From: Bettongia penicillata ogilbyi
Lineage: Eukaryota > Chordata > Mammalia > Diprotodontia > Potoroidae
Direction of reading: 5' to 3'
Assembly (NCBI GenBank): GCA_023548195.1
Contig: JAJHZJ010000121.1
Span: forward strand, 6,662,058-6,726,057
DNA: 64,000 nucleotides
Positions 21,518 to 33,054 of this stretch are shown piece by piece. The stretch's first letter is position 1. Each line of letters starts with the position of its first letter. A model generated the notes under the pieces. It was not told the origin of the DNA, made no database searches, and saw only the letters and a list, made by a program, of their open reading frames with translations. The position numbers were made by a program, and so were the translations under genes.

Positions 21518-24500
21518 AATTTTTCTCCCTCCTCTCTTCCTAAAACAGTAAGGAATTTGATATAGGTTATGTATGTGCAATCATGTAAAACATATTTATA
21601 TACTAGTCACAGGTGTGAAAGAAGAAATATATTAAAAGGGGGAAAACATAATAAAATAAGTGAAAAAAGTATACTTTGATCTGCATTCAGAGTCCATCGG
21701 TTCTTTATCTGGATATGAATAGCATTTTCCTTCATGAATTCTTTGCACTTGTCTTGGATCATCATGTTGCTGGGAAGAGTGAGTTATTCATAGTTGATCA
21801 TCACACTATGTTGCTGATACTGTATACAATGTTTTCCTGGTTCTGCACATGCAGGTCCTTTTCTGCTTCTTTATGATCTCTTTGGGATGCAAACCCAGTA
21901 GTGATAATGCTGGATCAAAGGATGTGCAAATTTGGTTGCCCTTTGGGCATAGTTCCAAATTACTCTCCAGAATGGTTGGATCAGTTCACAATAGTACACA
22001 TTAGGGTCCCAATTTTTCCAAATCCTCTCCAACATCCAACATTTTGCTTTTTTGGTCATATTAGCTAATCTAATAAGTGTGAGATGGTACCTCAAGAATT
22101 ATTTTGATCTGTATTTCTCTAATCAAAAGTGATTTAGAGTACTTCTTCATGTGCCTATAGATAGCTTTTATTTCTTCATCTGAAAACTACTTATTTATAT
22201 CCTTTGACCACTTAGCAACTGGGGAATGGCTTGTATTCTTATAAATTTGACTCAATTCTTTATATATCTGAGAACTGAGACCTTTGTCAGAGACACTTAC
22301 TATAAAGATTGTTTCTTAGTTTTCTGCTTTCCTTCTAATCTGGGTTGCATTGGTTTTGTTTCTGCAGAAACTTTTTAATTTAACATAATGAAAATTATCT
22401 ATTTTACCTATTGTAATGCTCTCTATCCCTTGTTTGTTCATGAACCTGTAACTCAATTCATTTCTCCTTCAAGAATTTGGATGCTGTAACACTTGGTGCA
22501 TATATATTTAATATTGATATTACTACATTGTCTATAGTACCTTTTAGCAAGATGTAGTATCCTTAGCTCTTTTAACTAAATGTATTTTGGCTTTTGCTTT
22601 GTCTGAGATCAGGATTGCTCCTCCTGCTTTTTCCTTTTTTACTTCAGCTAAAACATAATAGATTCTGCTCCAGCCTCTTCACCTTTACTTGGTGTGTGTG
22701 TCTCTGCTTTAAGCATGCTTCTTGTAAACAACATATTGTAGGATTGTGGTTTTTGATCCACTCGCTATTCACGTGCATTCTGTGTGAGAGTATATTCCAT
22801 CCACATTCACAATTATGATTACCATCTCTATATTTCCCTCCATTCTATTTTTCTTCCTGTTTGTCCTTTCTCTCTTTTCACCCTTTCTCTCCTCAAGAGT
22901 GTTCTGTCTACCTCCTGCCCTGGTTGACTCTCTCTTCTGTCAGCACCCACCTCCTTTACTTAAATCTCCCTTCCCTCCTACTTTCCTTCCTGGGAAGATA
23001 GATTTCTATATTCCCCTGATTGTGTATATTATTCCCTCTTTGAGACAATACTGATGAGAGTAAGGTTCAGGTGATATGCATCATCTGCCCTCCCATCTTT
23101 TCCTCCACTGTGATAGGTTTTTCATGCCTCTTCATGTGAAATAATTTACCCTATTGTACCTCTCCCTTCCTTCTGCACCCCATGTACTCATCTTTCTCAT
23201 CCTTTAATTATTTGTATGCCATTCCCTCAAATTCACCTTATACCTGTGCCATTGTCTACGTATATTTCTTCTAGCTGTACTATTAGTGGTAAAATGTTTA
23301 AGAATTACAAATATCATCTTCTCATGTAGGGATGTAAACAGTTCAGTACCATTGAGTCCTTTATGGTTTCTTTTTGCTTTTTCCTTTTGAAGACTTCTCT
23401 TGGGTCCATAATTGAGATTTTTTGTTCAGTTCTGGTCCTCTCTTTATGAAAGCTTGAAATCATTTTATTTCACTAACTGAACATTTTTTTCCCTTGATGC
23501 ATTTTGCTTCCCTTAGCAAGATAGTGGCTAAAGATGATTCTAGTCCTCGCTAATTTGTCTTCCAGAATAACATGTTCCATGACCTGTGATCCTTTAACCT
23601 TACAGCTGCTAAATACTGTGTAATCCTGATTATGGCTCCCTGATATTTGAATTGTTTCTTTCTAGCTACTTGGCAGTATTTTTTTCCTTGACCTGATCAT
23701 TCTGTAATTTGGCTATAATGTTCCTTGGAGTTTTTATTTTGGAATCTCTTTCCTGAGATAATTGGTGGAATTGGTGGAAATGACTGTTTCACCCTCTCGT
23801 TCCAGGACATCAGACGGTTTTCCTTGATGATTTCTTGAAAGATGCTGTCCAAGTGTTCCTTTTGATTTGGGCTTTCAGGTAGTCCAATGTTACTGACATA
23901 GTCCAGGTCACTGGTTTTCCCAATAAGGAATTTTACATTTTGTTCTATTTTTTCATCCTTTTGAATTTGTCCAATTGATGTTTCTACTTGCCTAACTCTA
24001 ACTTTTAAGGAGGTTTTTGCCTCAGTAAGTTTTTTGTATTTCTTTTTCAGTTTACCAATTATACTTTTCAAAGACTTGTTTTCTTTAAAGAATTTTCGTA
24101 TCTCCTTTTCTATTTGGCCGATGCTTCTTTTTAAGGAAGTGTTTTCATTTTCCAAGCTGTTGACTCTTTTTTTCATAATTACTTTGCATTACTCTCATTT
24201 CTTTTCCCAATGTTTCTTGTACCTTTCTCATATAATTTTTAAACTGTCTTTTGAGCTGTTCATGATTTCTTTCTGGACTTGAGACAGTTCTCATTTTTCT
24301 TTGGGGCTAGGTGTTTTGATATTGCTGTCTTCTTCTGGGTTTGTGTCTTGATCTCCCCTGTTACCATAGTAACTTTTTATGATCAGATTCTTTTTGTTGT
24401 TTTTTGTCCATTTTTTTGGTCTTTCTCCTTTCTTTTAAATTTAAGCCCTGCTCCTGGGGTGGAAGGGGCACTGTTTCAGGCTTCTTCTTCCAGGGGTTAT

Positions 24501-25155
24501 AGGCCTTGGCTGTTTACCTGGGTTTGCACTGATGCTGTTCTGAGACCCACTAAGGATTTTCATGTCAGGTGCTGTGCTGAGGGGTTGGTGTGGGGGGTGG
24601 CTGGTACTGTTGGAAGCCATAGGGGTCTGGCAGTTTACGTGGTGCTGAGATGGAATCCTAGTGATGGTATCTGGTGGGTGCTGAGGTTGGTGAGGTGTTT
24701 CTTCATTTCCCAGGGGAGCTACATAGAAGCACTTGGCGGTCTAGTTGCTGGGGACTGCCTGGTTGTCCGAGGCTATGCTGAAACAAGTACTTGGAGTTGG
24801 AATCTGCCTGTTCCCTTGGCTATGCTGAGGCACATGATGAGTCCTGGTGATAACATTTGCCTATTCCACTACCCTGGGGCTCAGGATCTTCCCCTGGCTT
24901 GCTGAAGTAGGGCTTACAGCTGGCTTGCTGGGATGCTTCCTATCCTGGACTGTGTTCCTTTTTTACCCAAGTGAGACAGAACTTTCTTGCCAATCTTCTA
25001 AGTTTCTTGGTCTAAAAGATTGTTTTATCCCATCTTTTTGCAGGTTCTGCTGTTCCAGGATTTTTTTTGGAGGCACTATTTTACAGTTGTTTTTAGGTAA
25101 ATATAGGAGAGTTATGTCTATTTCCTGTTTACTCTACCATCTTCCAGAAGTCCTC
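21518..25155 (-). mobile_element. LINE-1, antisense, RT core deleted
   Basis: Read on the minus strand: the 5' end is near 25150 ('cttctggaagatggtagagt'), then a GC-richer 5'UTR (about 25150-24290), ORF1 (about 24290-23300) and the inter-ORF region. The first part of ORF2 (endonuclease, about 22800-22450) follows, with the usual QETHL motif degraded to QEACL. At about 22445 it jumps to the ORF2 C-terminal part (22440-21690) and the 3'UTR. The rest of the endonuclease and the whole reverse transcriptase are absent. Long plus-strand frames (for example 24279-24905) are complement artefacts of the 5'UTR. Confidence 0.85.
23300..24290 (-). pseudogene. L1 ORF1 remnant (antisense L1)
   Basis: The longest intact piece is 159 codons (24176-23697). 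Residues 1-75 form a lysine/glutamate-rich heptad-type coiled coil. About residues 80-110 (NVKFLIGKTSDLDYVSNIGL) enter the RRM-like domain, followed by a LPES segment. The frame then degenerates and the C-terminal domain is only detectable in pieces. ORF1p normally coats L1 RNA as a trimer; this copy cannot be complete. Confidence 0.75.
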
Positions 25156-25310
25156 CACCTTAAACTTTAAAAAAAAAAAAAAGAAAGAAAATACATAAAG
25201 GTTCCACAATACATTGTATGGAGGATTATTAATAGGGTCATAAAGAATCAGAATAATTTTCTTCCCTGTCCGGTGAGATCTTCAGACTCATATAACCCTA
25301 TGGTTTAGAC

Positions 25311-25575
25311 CAGTAGTGTCAAACTCAAACAGACATGGAATCCTCTACTTTGTATATAAGGATCCCTGTGGGCTGCATATAGGCAGTTTTGTTTCTCAGT
25401 CTTTTGAATATGATCAAATGTTTTTAAAATATGTGATCAAAACTATCTGTAAATCCATCCACCTAAACGCTAGTTGAATAAAATAAAAATATCTATGTTT
25501 TATTATATTTTTATTTACTTTGTTAAATATTTTCCAATTACATTTTAATCTGGTTTGGTCAGTACTCTCAGGACC
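25311..25575 (+). mobile_element. Non-autonomous hAT-like MITE, copy A
   Basis: Begins 'cagtagtgtcaaactcaaac', a hAT-style terminus. It continues with 'tgttttattatatttttatt' and 'ttccaattacattttaatct', a core shared with copies at 47457-47661 and 54707-54911. The 3' terminus is missing, and there is no transposase sequence. Confidence 0.65.
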
Positions 25576-26799
25576 TATATAGACCTCCAACCTTAGTTTT
25601 CTTTCTTCTGGGGTTGTACCCTCCTGGAAGGAAAGTGGCATTTACAAGTGTCTAGGGAGCTGATCCCATATCAAGTAGAACTTGCATTGCCTAAATAACT
25701 CACAGTAATATCAGAAGGCTAGGTCCACATTTTTTTGTTCCTCCATATTTTTGCTCAGTCTTTTTAGCATCCTTGAACTGCAGGACCATATGATTAATTG
25801 TCTTTTCCCTTGGTGTACTGTGCCAGAAGTCACCTATCTCTCTAGAAAGCTAGAGTCTAGGATATTCTTCTTTTTCAACAGGCTGGTGTTGCCTAGGGAA
25901 TGACTCTTTTCCTTCCTAAAGACTAGATTCCAAAATTCTTGAACTTAGGTTGCTACTGAAGAAGCAACCAGAAGATTATAGATGCCCAAGAACTCCCCAT
26001 TTCTCTCTAGAGGGATATATTTCAAATCTTGGAGTCCACAAATTCTCTTCTCAGTCTGCATGGGTAGGAGCACATAAACCTCCCATATGTCTCTGTCTCA
26101 TGATAGCCACTACTGGGACATTATGAGAAGTCTTCGCATGTGCAAAGACTTTTCCTCAACCCTATATCCAGATGTGCACTTAACTCTGAAGCTCTCCGGT
26201 TGTCCTCTGAAAAGAGGGAAAAAAACCAGAAAAGGAAAAGTCTGCAATATATCCCCCTTTAATAGGTCTGCAAACTTTATGTACCATAAAAATGTCAGTT
26301 GTTATTCCAGAGAAAATCAGTTGAATGTTGTTTCTTGTAAATTACCATCTTTCCATTTTTCCCAAGCAGGGTTGCTCTCCTTTCCATATTCACCCCATTT
26401 CTAATATATCTTTTAAAAATGCTTTTTACTCTCCATAGCATTTATCACCAGCTTTGGCTCCTCCTGAGTTTACCTCTTGACATTCATCATACAGGACCTT
26501 ACTACTCTTTTCCATTCATTCCTACTTAGTTGTCCTTTTCTGCTCAGTCTCTCACCTGATTGGACAAACATACAATGAAAGGGCTGAGAAGCACTGTTCA
26601 TATTAAACTTTCAGTCTGTGCCAAATAACAATGAAATGTATTTTTTTCTGTGGATGTCAGTTTGGGAGAAAGTACTTAATGTTGTTTTCAGACAAGAGGA
26701 AATAATGGTATAGTGTAAAGAGCAATTAAATGAAATATTCTAGCAAATTGTTTTGAGAAAGGAAACATTTCACATTAGAAAGATTGGATAAAGCTTTTT
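25576..26799. other. No gene or repeat recognised
   Basis: A 105-codon plus-strand frame (26087-26404) lies here, but its content is not recognisable and nothing supports it as an exon. Confidence 0.45.
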
Positions 26800-26811
26800 A
26801 AAGAATATGGC

Positions 26812-27490
26812 CAGGGGAGGAGCCAAGATGGTGGAGTAGAAAGACTCACGTATGCTAGCTCCGAATCCACAGCCCATAAATTTCCTGTAAGAAGAACTTC
26901 CCACAAATTCTGGATCACTGCAAGGCACGCAGAAACACAGTGGAGGAGATTTCCATTCCAGAGAGCCCTGGAGAGCTGTCCCCAGGGGTCCGTTGCGCCC
27001 CGGAAAGCGGAGCCCACCTCTCTGCTGCCCTGGCCGCATGGCCCCAGAGGAGTGGATCTGAGCAGGCTTCAGGGATTGAATCTCTGGGAAGATCCCTCCA
27101 CCCACAAGCGCTCCAGGTCAGTGAGAGAGACTTCTTGGCTGGCCGAGAGGGGAGCGGGGTGTCTCCGTGACTCGGGCTCCCTTGGGAGGCAGCAGTGGAG
27201 GGAGTGGCAGAGGCAGCAGCAGAGGCAGTGGTGGCCAGGACTCCCCGAGCAGACAGGAGCTCCATTACCAAAGGTCTCTGCATAAACCCCCTGAGGGAGC
27301 TGAGCCTGGGAGGTGGCCCTACCCCGACCCCAGCACCAGAACTTAAGCTCACATTGAATGGCAGCCGCTCCCACTACGGAAAGCCCTGAGACTGGGAAGC
27401 AGCATTTGAATCTCATACCCCAAGCACTAGCTGGGCAGATCTAGGCAGGGGTGGAGAGAAATCTTAGGAGTCAAGTAACTGGCTGAGAAA
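26812..27490 (+). promoter_or_regulatory. L1-type 5'UTR / internal promoter region
   Basis: By analogy with L1, transcription should start at the first bases and be driven from within the 5'UTR. The 'ccaagatggtgg' at 26823-26834 resembles the YY1 site at the 5' end of human L1. About 26980-27260 is GC-rich with retained CpG (for example 'ccgttgcgccccggaaagcg'), unlike its flanks, suggesting relative youth. A near-identical segment occurs at 52050-52600. Several open frames on both strands over it are composition artefacts. Confidence 0.65.
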
Positions 27491-28603
27491 ATGCCCAGAA
27501 AAAGGAAGCAAAATAAGACCATAGAGAGCTACTTTCTTGGGGAAGAGATGTTCCTTCCTCCTTTCATTTCTGATGACTAAGTACAATGCTTGCCATCAGA
27601 GACAGACGTGGAGGTCGGGGCCTCTGTATCCCAGACATTCCCGGTGGATGTCCGGTGGGCTCAGGCCATGGAAGAGCTCAAAAAGGATTTTGAAAATCAA
27701 GTTAGACAGGTGGAGGAAAAACTGGGAAGAGAAATGAGAGAGATGCAAGAAAAGCATGAAAAACGGGTCAATACCTTGGTAAAGGAGACCCAAAAAAATC
27801 CTGAAGAAAATAACACCTTGAAAATAGGCTAACTCAATTGGCAAAAGAGGTTCAAAAAGCCAATGAGGAGAAGAATGCTTTCAAAAGCAAAATTAACCAA
27901 ATGGAAAAAGAGGTTCAAAAGCTCACTGAAGAAAATAGTTCTCTCAAGATTAGAATGGAACAGATGGAGTCTAATGACTTTCTGAGAAACCAAGAAATCA
28001 CAAAACAAAACCAAAAGAATGAAAAAATGGAAGAGAATGTGAAATATCTCATGGGAAAAACAACTGACCTGGAAAATAGATCCAGGAGAGACAATTTAAA
28101 AATTATGGGACTACCTGAAAGTCAAGATCAAAAAAAGAGCCTAACATCATCTTTCATGAAATTATCAAGGAAAACCGCCCTGACATTCTAGAACCAGAGG
28201 GCAAAATAAGTATTGAAGGAATCCATCGATCACCACCTGAAAGAGATCCAAAAAGAAAAACTCCTAGGAACATTGTGGCCAAATTCCAGAGTTCCCAGGT
28301 CAAGGAGAAAATATTGCAAGCAGCTAGAAAGAAACAATTCCAGTATTGTGGAAATACAATCCAGATAACACAAAATCTAGCAGCTTCTACATTAAGGGAT
28401 TGAAGGGCATGGAATAGGATATTCCAGAAGTCAAAGGAACTAGGACTCAAACCAAGAATCACCTACCCAGCAAAACTGAGTATAATACTTCAGGGGAAAA
28501 TATGGTCTTTCAATGAAACAGAGGACTTTCAATCATTCTTGATGAAAAGACCAGAGCTGAAAAGAAAATTTGACTTTCAAACACAAGAATGAGAAGAAGC
28601 ATG
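27491..28603 (+). pseudogene. L1/HAL1 ORF1 remnant (copy 3)
   Basis: ORF1 starts at ATG 27491 (MPRKRKQNKTIESYF). There is an in-frame stop TAA at 27578-27580 (codon 30), after which the same frame stays open to about 27830. A one-base loss in the A-run near 27822 shifts the frame, and the next segment is 27838-28191: coiled coil, then RRM-like 'RRDNLKIMGLPE'. A further shift follows before the C-terminal domain (to about 28600). Comparison with 52614-53568 shows different lesions, so each copy decayed separately after insertion. Confidence 0.88.
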
Positions 28604-28724
28604 AAAAAGTAAACAGCAAAGAGAAGTCTTAAGGAACTTACCATAAGTGAACTGTTTACATTCCGACATGGAAAGACAATATTTGTAACTCTTAAAACTT
28701 TTCAGTATCTAGGTAGTTGGTGGG

Positions 28725-28800
28725 ACCACACACACACATGTACACACACATGTACATGTGTGCGCTCACACACACATACACACAAGCATGCACACACAGA
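28725..28800 (+). repeat. (CA)n-rich microsatellite inside HAL1
   Basis: Interrupted CA/TACACA repeats within copy 3. Copy 1 has only a short TA/CA patch at the equivalent place (about 7455-7475), so the tract expanded after insertion. Confidence 0.85.
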
Positions 28801-29639
28801 GACAGAGAGCAGAGAGTGAATTGAATAGGATGGGACCATATCTTAAAAGAAATTAAGGTAAATGGTGAGAGAGAAATGTAGTGGGAGGAGAGAGGGTGAA
28901 ATGGAATGGGGTAAATTATATCTCATTCAAGAGGCAAGCAGGAAACTTTTTAGTGGAGGGAAAAAGAAGAGAACTGAGAAAAAAAACATGAAGTTTACCC
29001 TCATCACATTCAACTAAAGGAAGGAGTAAAATGCACACTCATTTTGGTATGAAAACCTATCTTACAGAAAAATGGGAAAGAAGGAGATAAGTAGGGAGGG
29101 AGGGATGATGGAAGGGAGGGCAATGGAAGAAGGGAGCAATTTGAGGTCAACACTCTTGGAGAGGGACAGGATCAAAAGACAGAATAGAAACAATGGGGGC
29201 AGAATAGGATGGAGGGAAATACAGTTAGTCTTATACAACACGACTGTTATCGAAGTCATTTGCAAAACTACACAGATATGGCCTATATTGAATTGCCTGC
29301 CTTCCCAAAGGAAATGGGTGGGGAGGGAGGGATGGGGAGAATTTGGAATTCAAAGTTTTAGGAACAACTGTTGAGTATTGTTGTTGCTACTAGGAAATAA
29401 GAAATACAGTTAATGGGGAATAGAAAGTCATCTGGTCCTACAGGACAAAAGAGAAGATGGGGACAAGAGAAGGGAGGGATGATAGAAGAGAGGGCAGATT
29501 GGTGATAGGGAAAATTAGAATGCTTGGTGCATTGGGGTGAGGGGAGGGGATAAAAGGGAGAAAATTTGGAACCCAAAATTTTGTGAAAATGAATGTAAAA
29601 AGTTAAATAAATAAATTTAAAAAAAAGAATATGGCGCTT

Positions 29640-29965
29640 AAACCTGAATAGGATTCTAAAAGGTAAAGATGATAAAGAACCTAATTCCAGGCACAAGTGC
29701 CAATATATGCAGCAGGAAGCCTAGGGAGCAACTAGAAATTCATTTCACTGGAATGCAGAGCATGCAAAGAGAAGCAATGTGAAATAAGACTGGAAAGGCC
29801 CTTAACCACAGACTAAAGAGATTATAGTTTATCCCATTTGGCAATAGCAAGTAAGGGAATGGCATGAGTACACTTGGAAAGGTTATTTTGGCAGCTCTGT
29901 GAAGGTAAATCAGGAATCTATCAGCTATTTAGCCGTGAGAGACTTTCAGCAGGTATGTAGAGAGC
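29640..29965 (-). mobile_element. LINE-2 fragment
   Basis: The complement of L2: 'attccaggcacaagtgccaa', 'gcaaagagaagcaatgtgaa', and 'ttattttggcagctctgtga' in the order seen at 2.4-3.0 kb. The HAL1 copy 3 appears to lie at its edge. Confidence 0.65.
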
Positions 29966-30319
29966 TGAAGTTCCTCAATGCAATTTTATACTGATTCTTT
30001 GAAAAGTTTTATCTATATCAGAACTTTTTATTCAAATCCTCCAGCTGGTCTAATGGGCCACAATCTTCTCCAATCATGATGTATTTCCCCTTTCTTTGAT
30101 TCTCATGTAAATGCTATCTGTGATGTTTTCCCACACGAATGAAATTCATTCTTAAATTTACTCATAGATATCTTAGGGATCTGTGGACCTCATCTTGAGA
30201 ATTCCTGCGTTAGAACAAGAATATTTTGAATAAGAAATATTTTCTTTTGTCCAATAAAATGAAAAGGTTTCTTAGTTGTTCTTTTTAATATCATCCTCTA
30301 TTATGGGAGTAGGGAAAGG
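29966..30319. other. No gene or repeat recognised
   Basis: No recognisable coding or repeat content. Confidence 0.45.
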
Positions 30320-30565
30320 GAATATTTATTAAACTCTATGAGTACCAAATATTTTACTATCATCTCATTTGTTCCTCACAACAACACTGAGATATAAGTT
30401 CTATTATTGCCCATACTTTACAATTTAAGAAAGCAAGGCAGACAGGGGTTAAGAGATTTGACTCCTATCACACAGCCAGTAAGTGTCCAAGGGCAGATTT
30501 GAACTCAAGTCTTCCTGACTCCTGACCCAGTGCTCTATACACTGCACTACCAAATTACCAAAGAG
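30320..30565 (-). repeat. MIR/THER-type SINE
   Basis: Minus strand: 'catctcatttgttcctcaca', 'gcagacaggggttaagagat', 'gaactcaagtcttcctgact', 'agtgctctatacactgcact'. Nearly full length. Confidence 0.88.
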
Positions 30566-30664
30566 AGATTGTTGCGAAGTCTTTTGCATATTGTCACATT
30601 GATTGATATCACTGAGAATTTCACAGTTTACAGAATTTTTAAGTTCTTGATTTTTAAAATTTCA

Positions 30665-30835
30665 GTCTTCTAGGTTTGGAGTCAAAGAACCTGTGTTCCA
30701 AATCTGACTCCACTACTTACTACCTATGTAAGCATGAGCAAAGCATTTACTCTCTTGGCTTCACTTTCCTAATCTGCAAAATGCAGGAAGTAAACTAGAT
30801 GATCTCTCTCTCTTACCGCTATAGTCCTATGATCC
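30665..30835 (+). repeat. MIR SINE
   Basis: The plus-strand MIR reads 'tctaggtttggagtcaaaga', 'gactccactacttactacct', 'ctaatctgcaaaatgcagga' and 'ctagatgatctctctctctt'. Confidence 0.82.
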
Positions 30836-31294
30836 AACTTCAGCACTGCTTACAATTTCTGTGACGCATTCGTAACTAGGTGAGTGCTAATTAAGATGAG
30901 AAAATAAGTGATGAATCTATCCTTAGTCAGTGAAGTATAGCTTCAGGAAAACAAGTAATAAAATTTTCAAAAGCATGGCCCAACTCATTTTTATAATGAC
31001 ACATATTACAGGTATGTGTCAGCTATTCTCTGACACAAGCATGAATAATTTCTCACTTGAATTGTTATGGCGAGGTTAGCTGATGACAGATTCTGAAAAC
31101 TCAGCCTTCTTAATACAGGGGACTTCTAACGCTACTGATATGAAACACAAAACAATTAAAAGAGGGAATAAAAAGGAAAACTTCCTAAAAAGAACAATAG
31201 AGATGCACAGGAAACTTGTGGGTTTTAATTTTGCAAAGACCCGGAATATGGAAGTAAAGTCAGTTAGTAGAAGATAAATATGAAGAGTTCATAA
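30836..31294. other. No gene or repeat recognised
   Basis: A 64-codon frame at 31083-31277 has no recognisable content. Confidence 0.45.
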
Positions 31295-32700
31295 TAAATC
31301 AACCAGCAAGCAGCTGTTAAGTGCTTACTGTATGCAAGATGCTGTCCTTGGTGCTGGGAGTATAAATTAAAACTGAAATAGTCCTTGGTCTCAAAGAGCT
31401 TACATTCCACTTGAAGGATAAAGGATAAATATGGTTGTAGATAAGTAAATATAAGATAGATAGGTAGATAGAAAGAGAGAGAAAGAGAGAAACAAAGAGA
31501 GAAAAAAGAAAAAAGAAAGGAAAGAAGGAAGGAAGGAAGGAAGGAAAGAAGGAAGGAAGGAAGGAGGGAAGGAAGGAAGGAAGGAAAGAGGGAAGGAAGG
31601 AAGAAAAAAGATAAGCATATATATGGATATATACCTTTGCATACACATATACATATATATACTATATATACATACCTGTATATATGGGTATCATATGTGT
31701 ATATGTATATATATGTATATATATATACATCATAAATTCACAATGATTTGGGGATGGTGTGACAATCACAAGTGGAGAGATTAAGGAAAGATCTCTTGAA
31801 GGAAGTGGCAGTGGGATAGTATCTAAATGTTCTAAGACTAGAGGTGTGGAGGGAAAGCATTCCAGGTACAGAGGCTAGAGATAGATCCTATACAAGAAAT
31901 AGTGAGAGGATCAATGTACACTTTAATGAGCCTGGAAAGATAGACTGAAGCCATATTATGAAGGGCTTTAAATGAAATGCTGAACTTTGTATCTCAACCT
32001 AAAAGTAATGGGGATCCATGAAATCTTCTTGAGCAGAAGTAACATGCTCAGATGTGTTTGTTAGTAATAAAAATTTGACAGCTATGTGGAGGATAGAAAG
32101 GAGAGGTGTGGGTAAACTGAAGAGAGAAACCAAGTAGGAGGCTAAAGCAATTTCCCAGAAGTGAAGTGATGAGAGCCTGGAATGAGGCAGTGGTTTTATG
32201 AGTAGAGCAAGAAAGAATGCATGTGAATGATGTTGAAGTGGCGAAATCAATAAGACTTGAAAACTAATTATATATGAAGGGGTGTCTGGAATGAAAAGTT
32301 AAAGATAACTAGATTTCTGATGGTGAACCTGGTCAAGACTTTAACAGAAATAGAGACATGAAGTGGGAGTCAGGTAAAAACAGTGAGTTAGTTTTGTTTT
32401 GGACCTGTTGAGTTTGAGATACCTGTGGGATGCCCTGGTGGAGATGCCCAGGAGAAGTAGGACTGGGCCTCAGGAAATAAATCAGAGCTGGATATGTAGA
32501 TTTAGGAGTTACTGGTATAGTTAAATTCAAAGGAGTTGATGATATCACAAAAGAAAACATAGAGAGATAAGAGGAAAGGTCCCAGGACTGAGATCTGTAG
32601 TTCCATCAGTCACAGCAGAAGGGATATAGATAATGAAGTCCAACAAAGTCCAAGGAAGTCCAAAAAGGGCCAATTCTACAAAGAATAGCTTAGAATGAGC
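31295..32700 (-). mobile_element. LINE-2, 3' part including RT C-terminus
   Basis: Its 3' end is near 31295 ('gctgttaagtgcttactgta', 'ctcaaagagcttacattcca'). It then reads upstream into ORF2: 'gaagggctttaaatgaaatg', 'ttgttttggacctgttgagt', 'gaggaaaggtcccaggactg'. The last two are complements of the L2 segments around LNxSKTE and QGSVLGPLLF. It is split by the microsatellite cluster at 31455-31735. No frame is intact. Confidence 0.78.
31455..31735 (+). repeat. (GATA)/(GAAA)/(GGAA)n and (TA)n microsatellite cluster
   Basis: Consecutive arrays inside the L2: GATA/GAAAGA (31455-31520), GGAA (about 31518-31612) and TA/TATG (about 31612-31735). The GGAA part yields the apparent FLPSF repeat protein on the minus strand, which is an artefact. 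Confidence 0.95.
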
Positions 32701-33054
32701 AAAGGTTGACAATGCTAAGAACACAAAAAAGGAGCAGAGAACTTTTTTTTACCTATATGTATATTTTATATTCAAAATGCCTAGGATTGGAGATGACTTG
32801 ATCACAAATGACAAAGAGAAGGCAGAATTACTATATTCAAGTCTTATTTTGTTTGTTTCTTCTACCAGTAAGCATGATCTTTGGATTTGGAAGGATAGGG
32901 AAAGAATGATTTGTTAGAAAAAGAAATATCTATCAAAGAGGAAATTTAATTGTTGTGGGTTATTCTTGTAGAATATGAAAGCCACTATAAGGGAGGAGAT
33001 ACTTAATTGCACATAATGAGTTCAAGTCAGCTGTCTCTGAAAGAAATGGTGGTT
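32701..33054. other. No gene or repeat recognised
   Basis: No recognisable content. Confidence 0.45.

Larger units (their letters stand above)
26800..29635 (+). mobile_element. HAL1-like (ORF2-less L1) element, copy 3, with TSD
   Basis: The best preserved HAL1-like copy. The body 26812-29623 is flanked by the perfect 12-base duplication aaagaatatggc (26800-26811, 29624-29635). It starts with the L1-type 'caggggaggagccaagatgg' and a GC-rich 5'UTR. ORF1 follows (27491 to about 28603) and then the purine-rich former inter-ORF region containing a CA microsatellite. At 29227-29255 it joins the L1 3'UTR with no ORF2. Two similar 3' modules (about 29050-29400 and 29416-29600) precede 'aaataaataaatttaaaaaa'. 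It could only have moved with L1-supplied enzymes. Confidence 0.92.

Noticed and set aside
24279..25170. 208- and 107-codon plus-strand open frames
   Set aside because: They lie on the complement of the GC-richer 5'UTR of the antisense L1. No domain is recognisable, and the length is explained by composition.
26770..27416. Several 64-145 codon frames on both strands
   Set aside because: Overlapping frames in all directions across the GC-rich 5'UTR of the HAL1-like copy 3; the same is seen at 52034-52546.
31317..31654. FLPSFLPS-repeat protein on the minus strand
   Set aside because: Translation of a GGAA tetranucleotide array within an L2.
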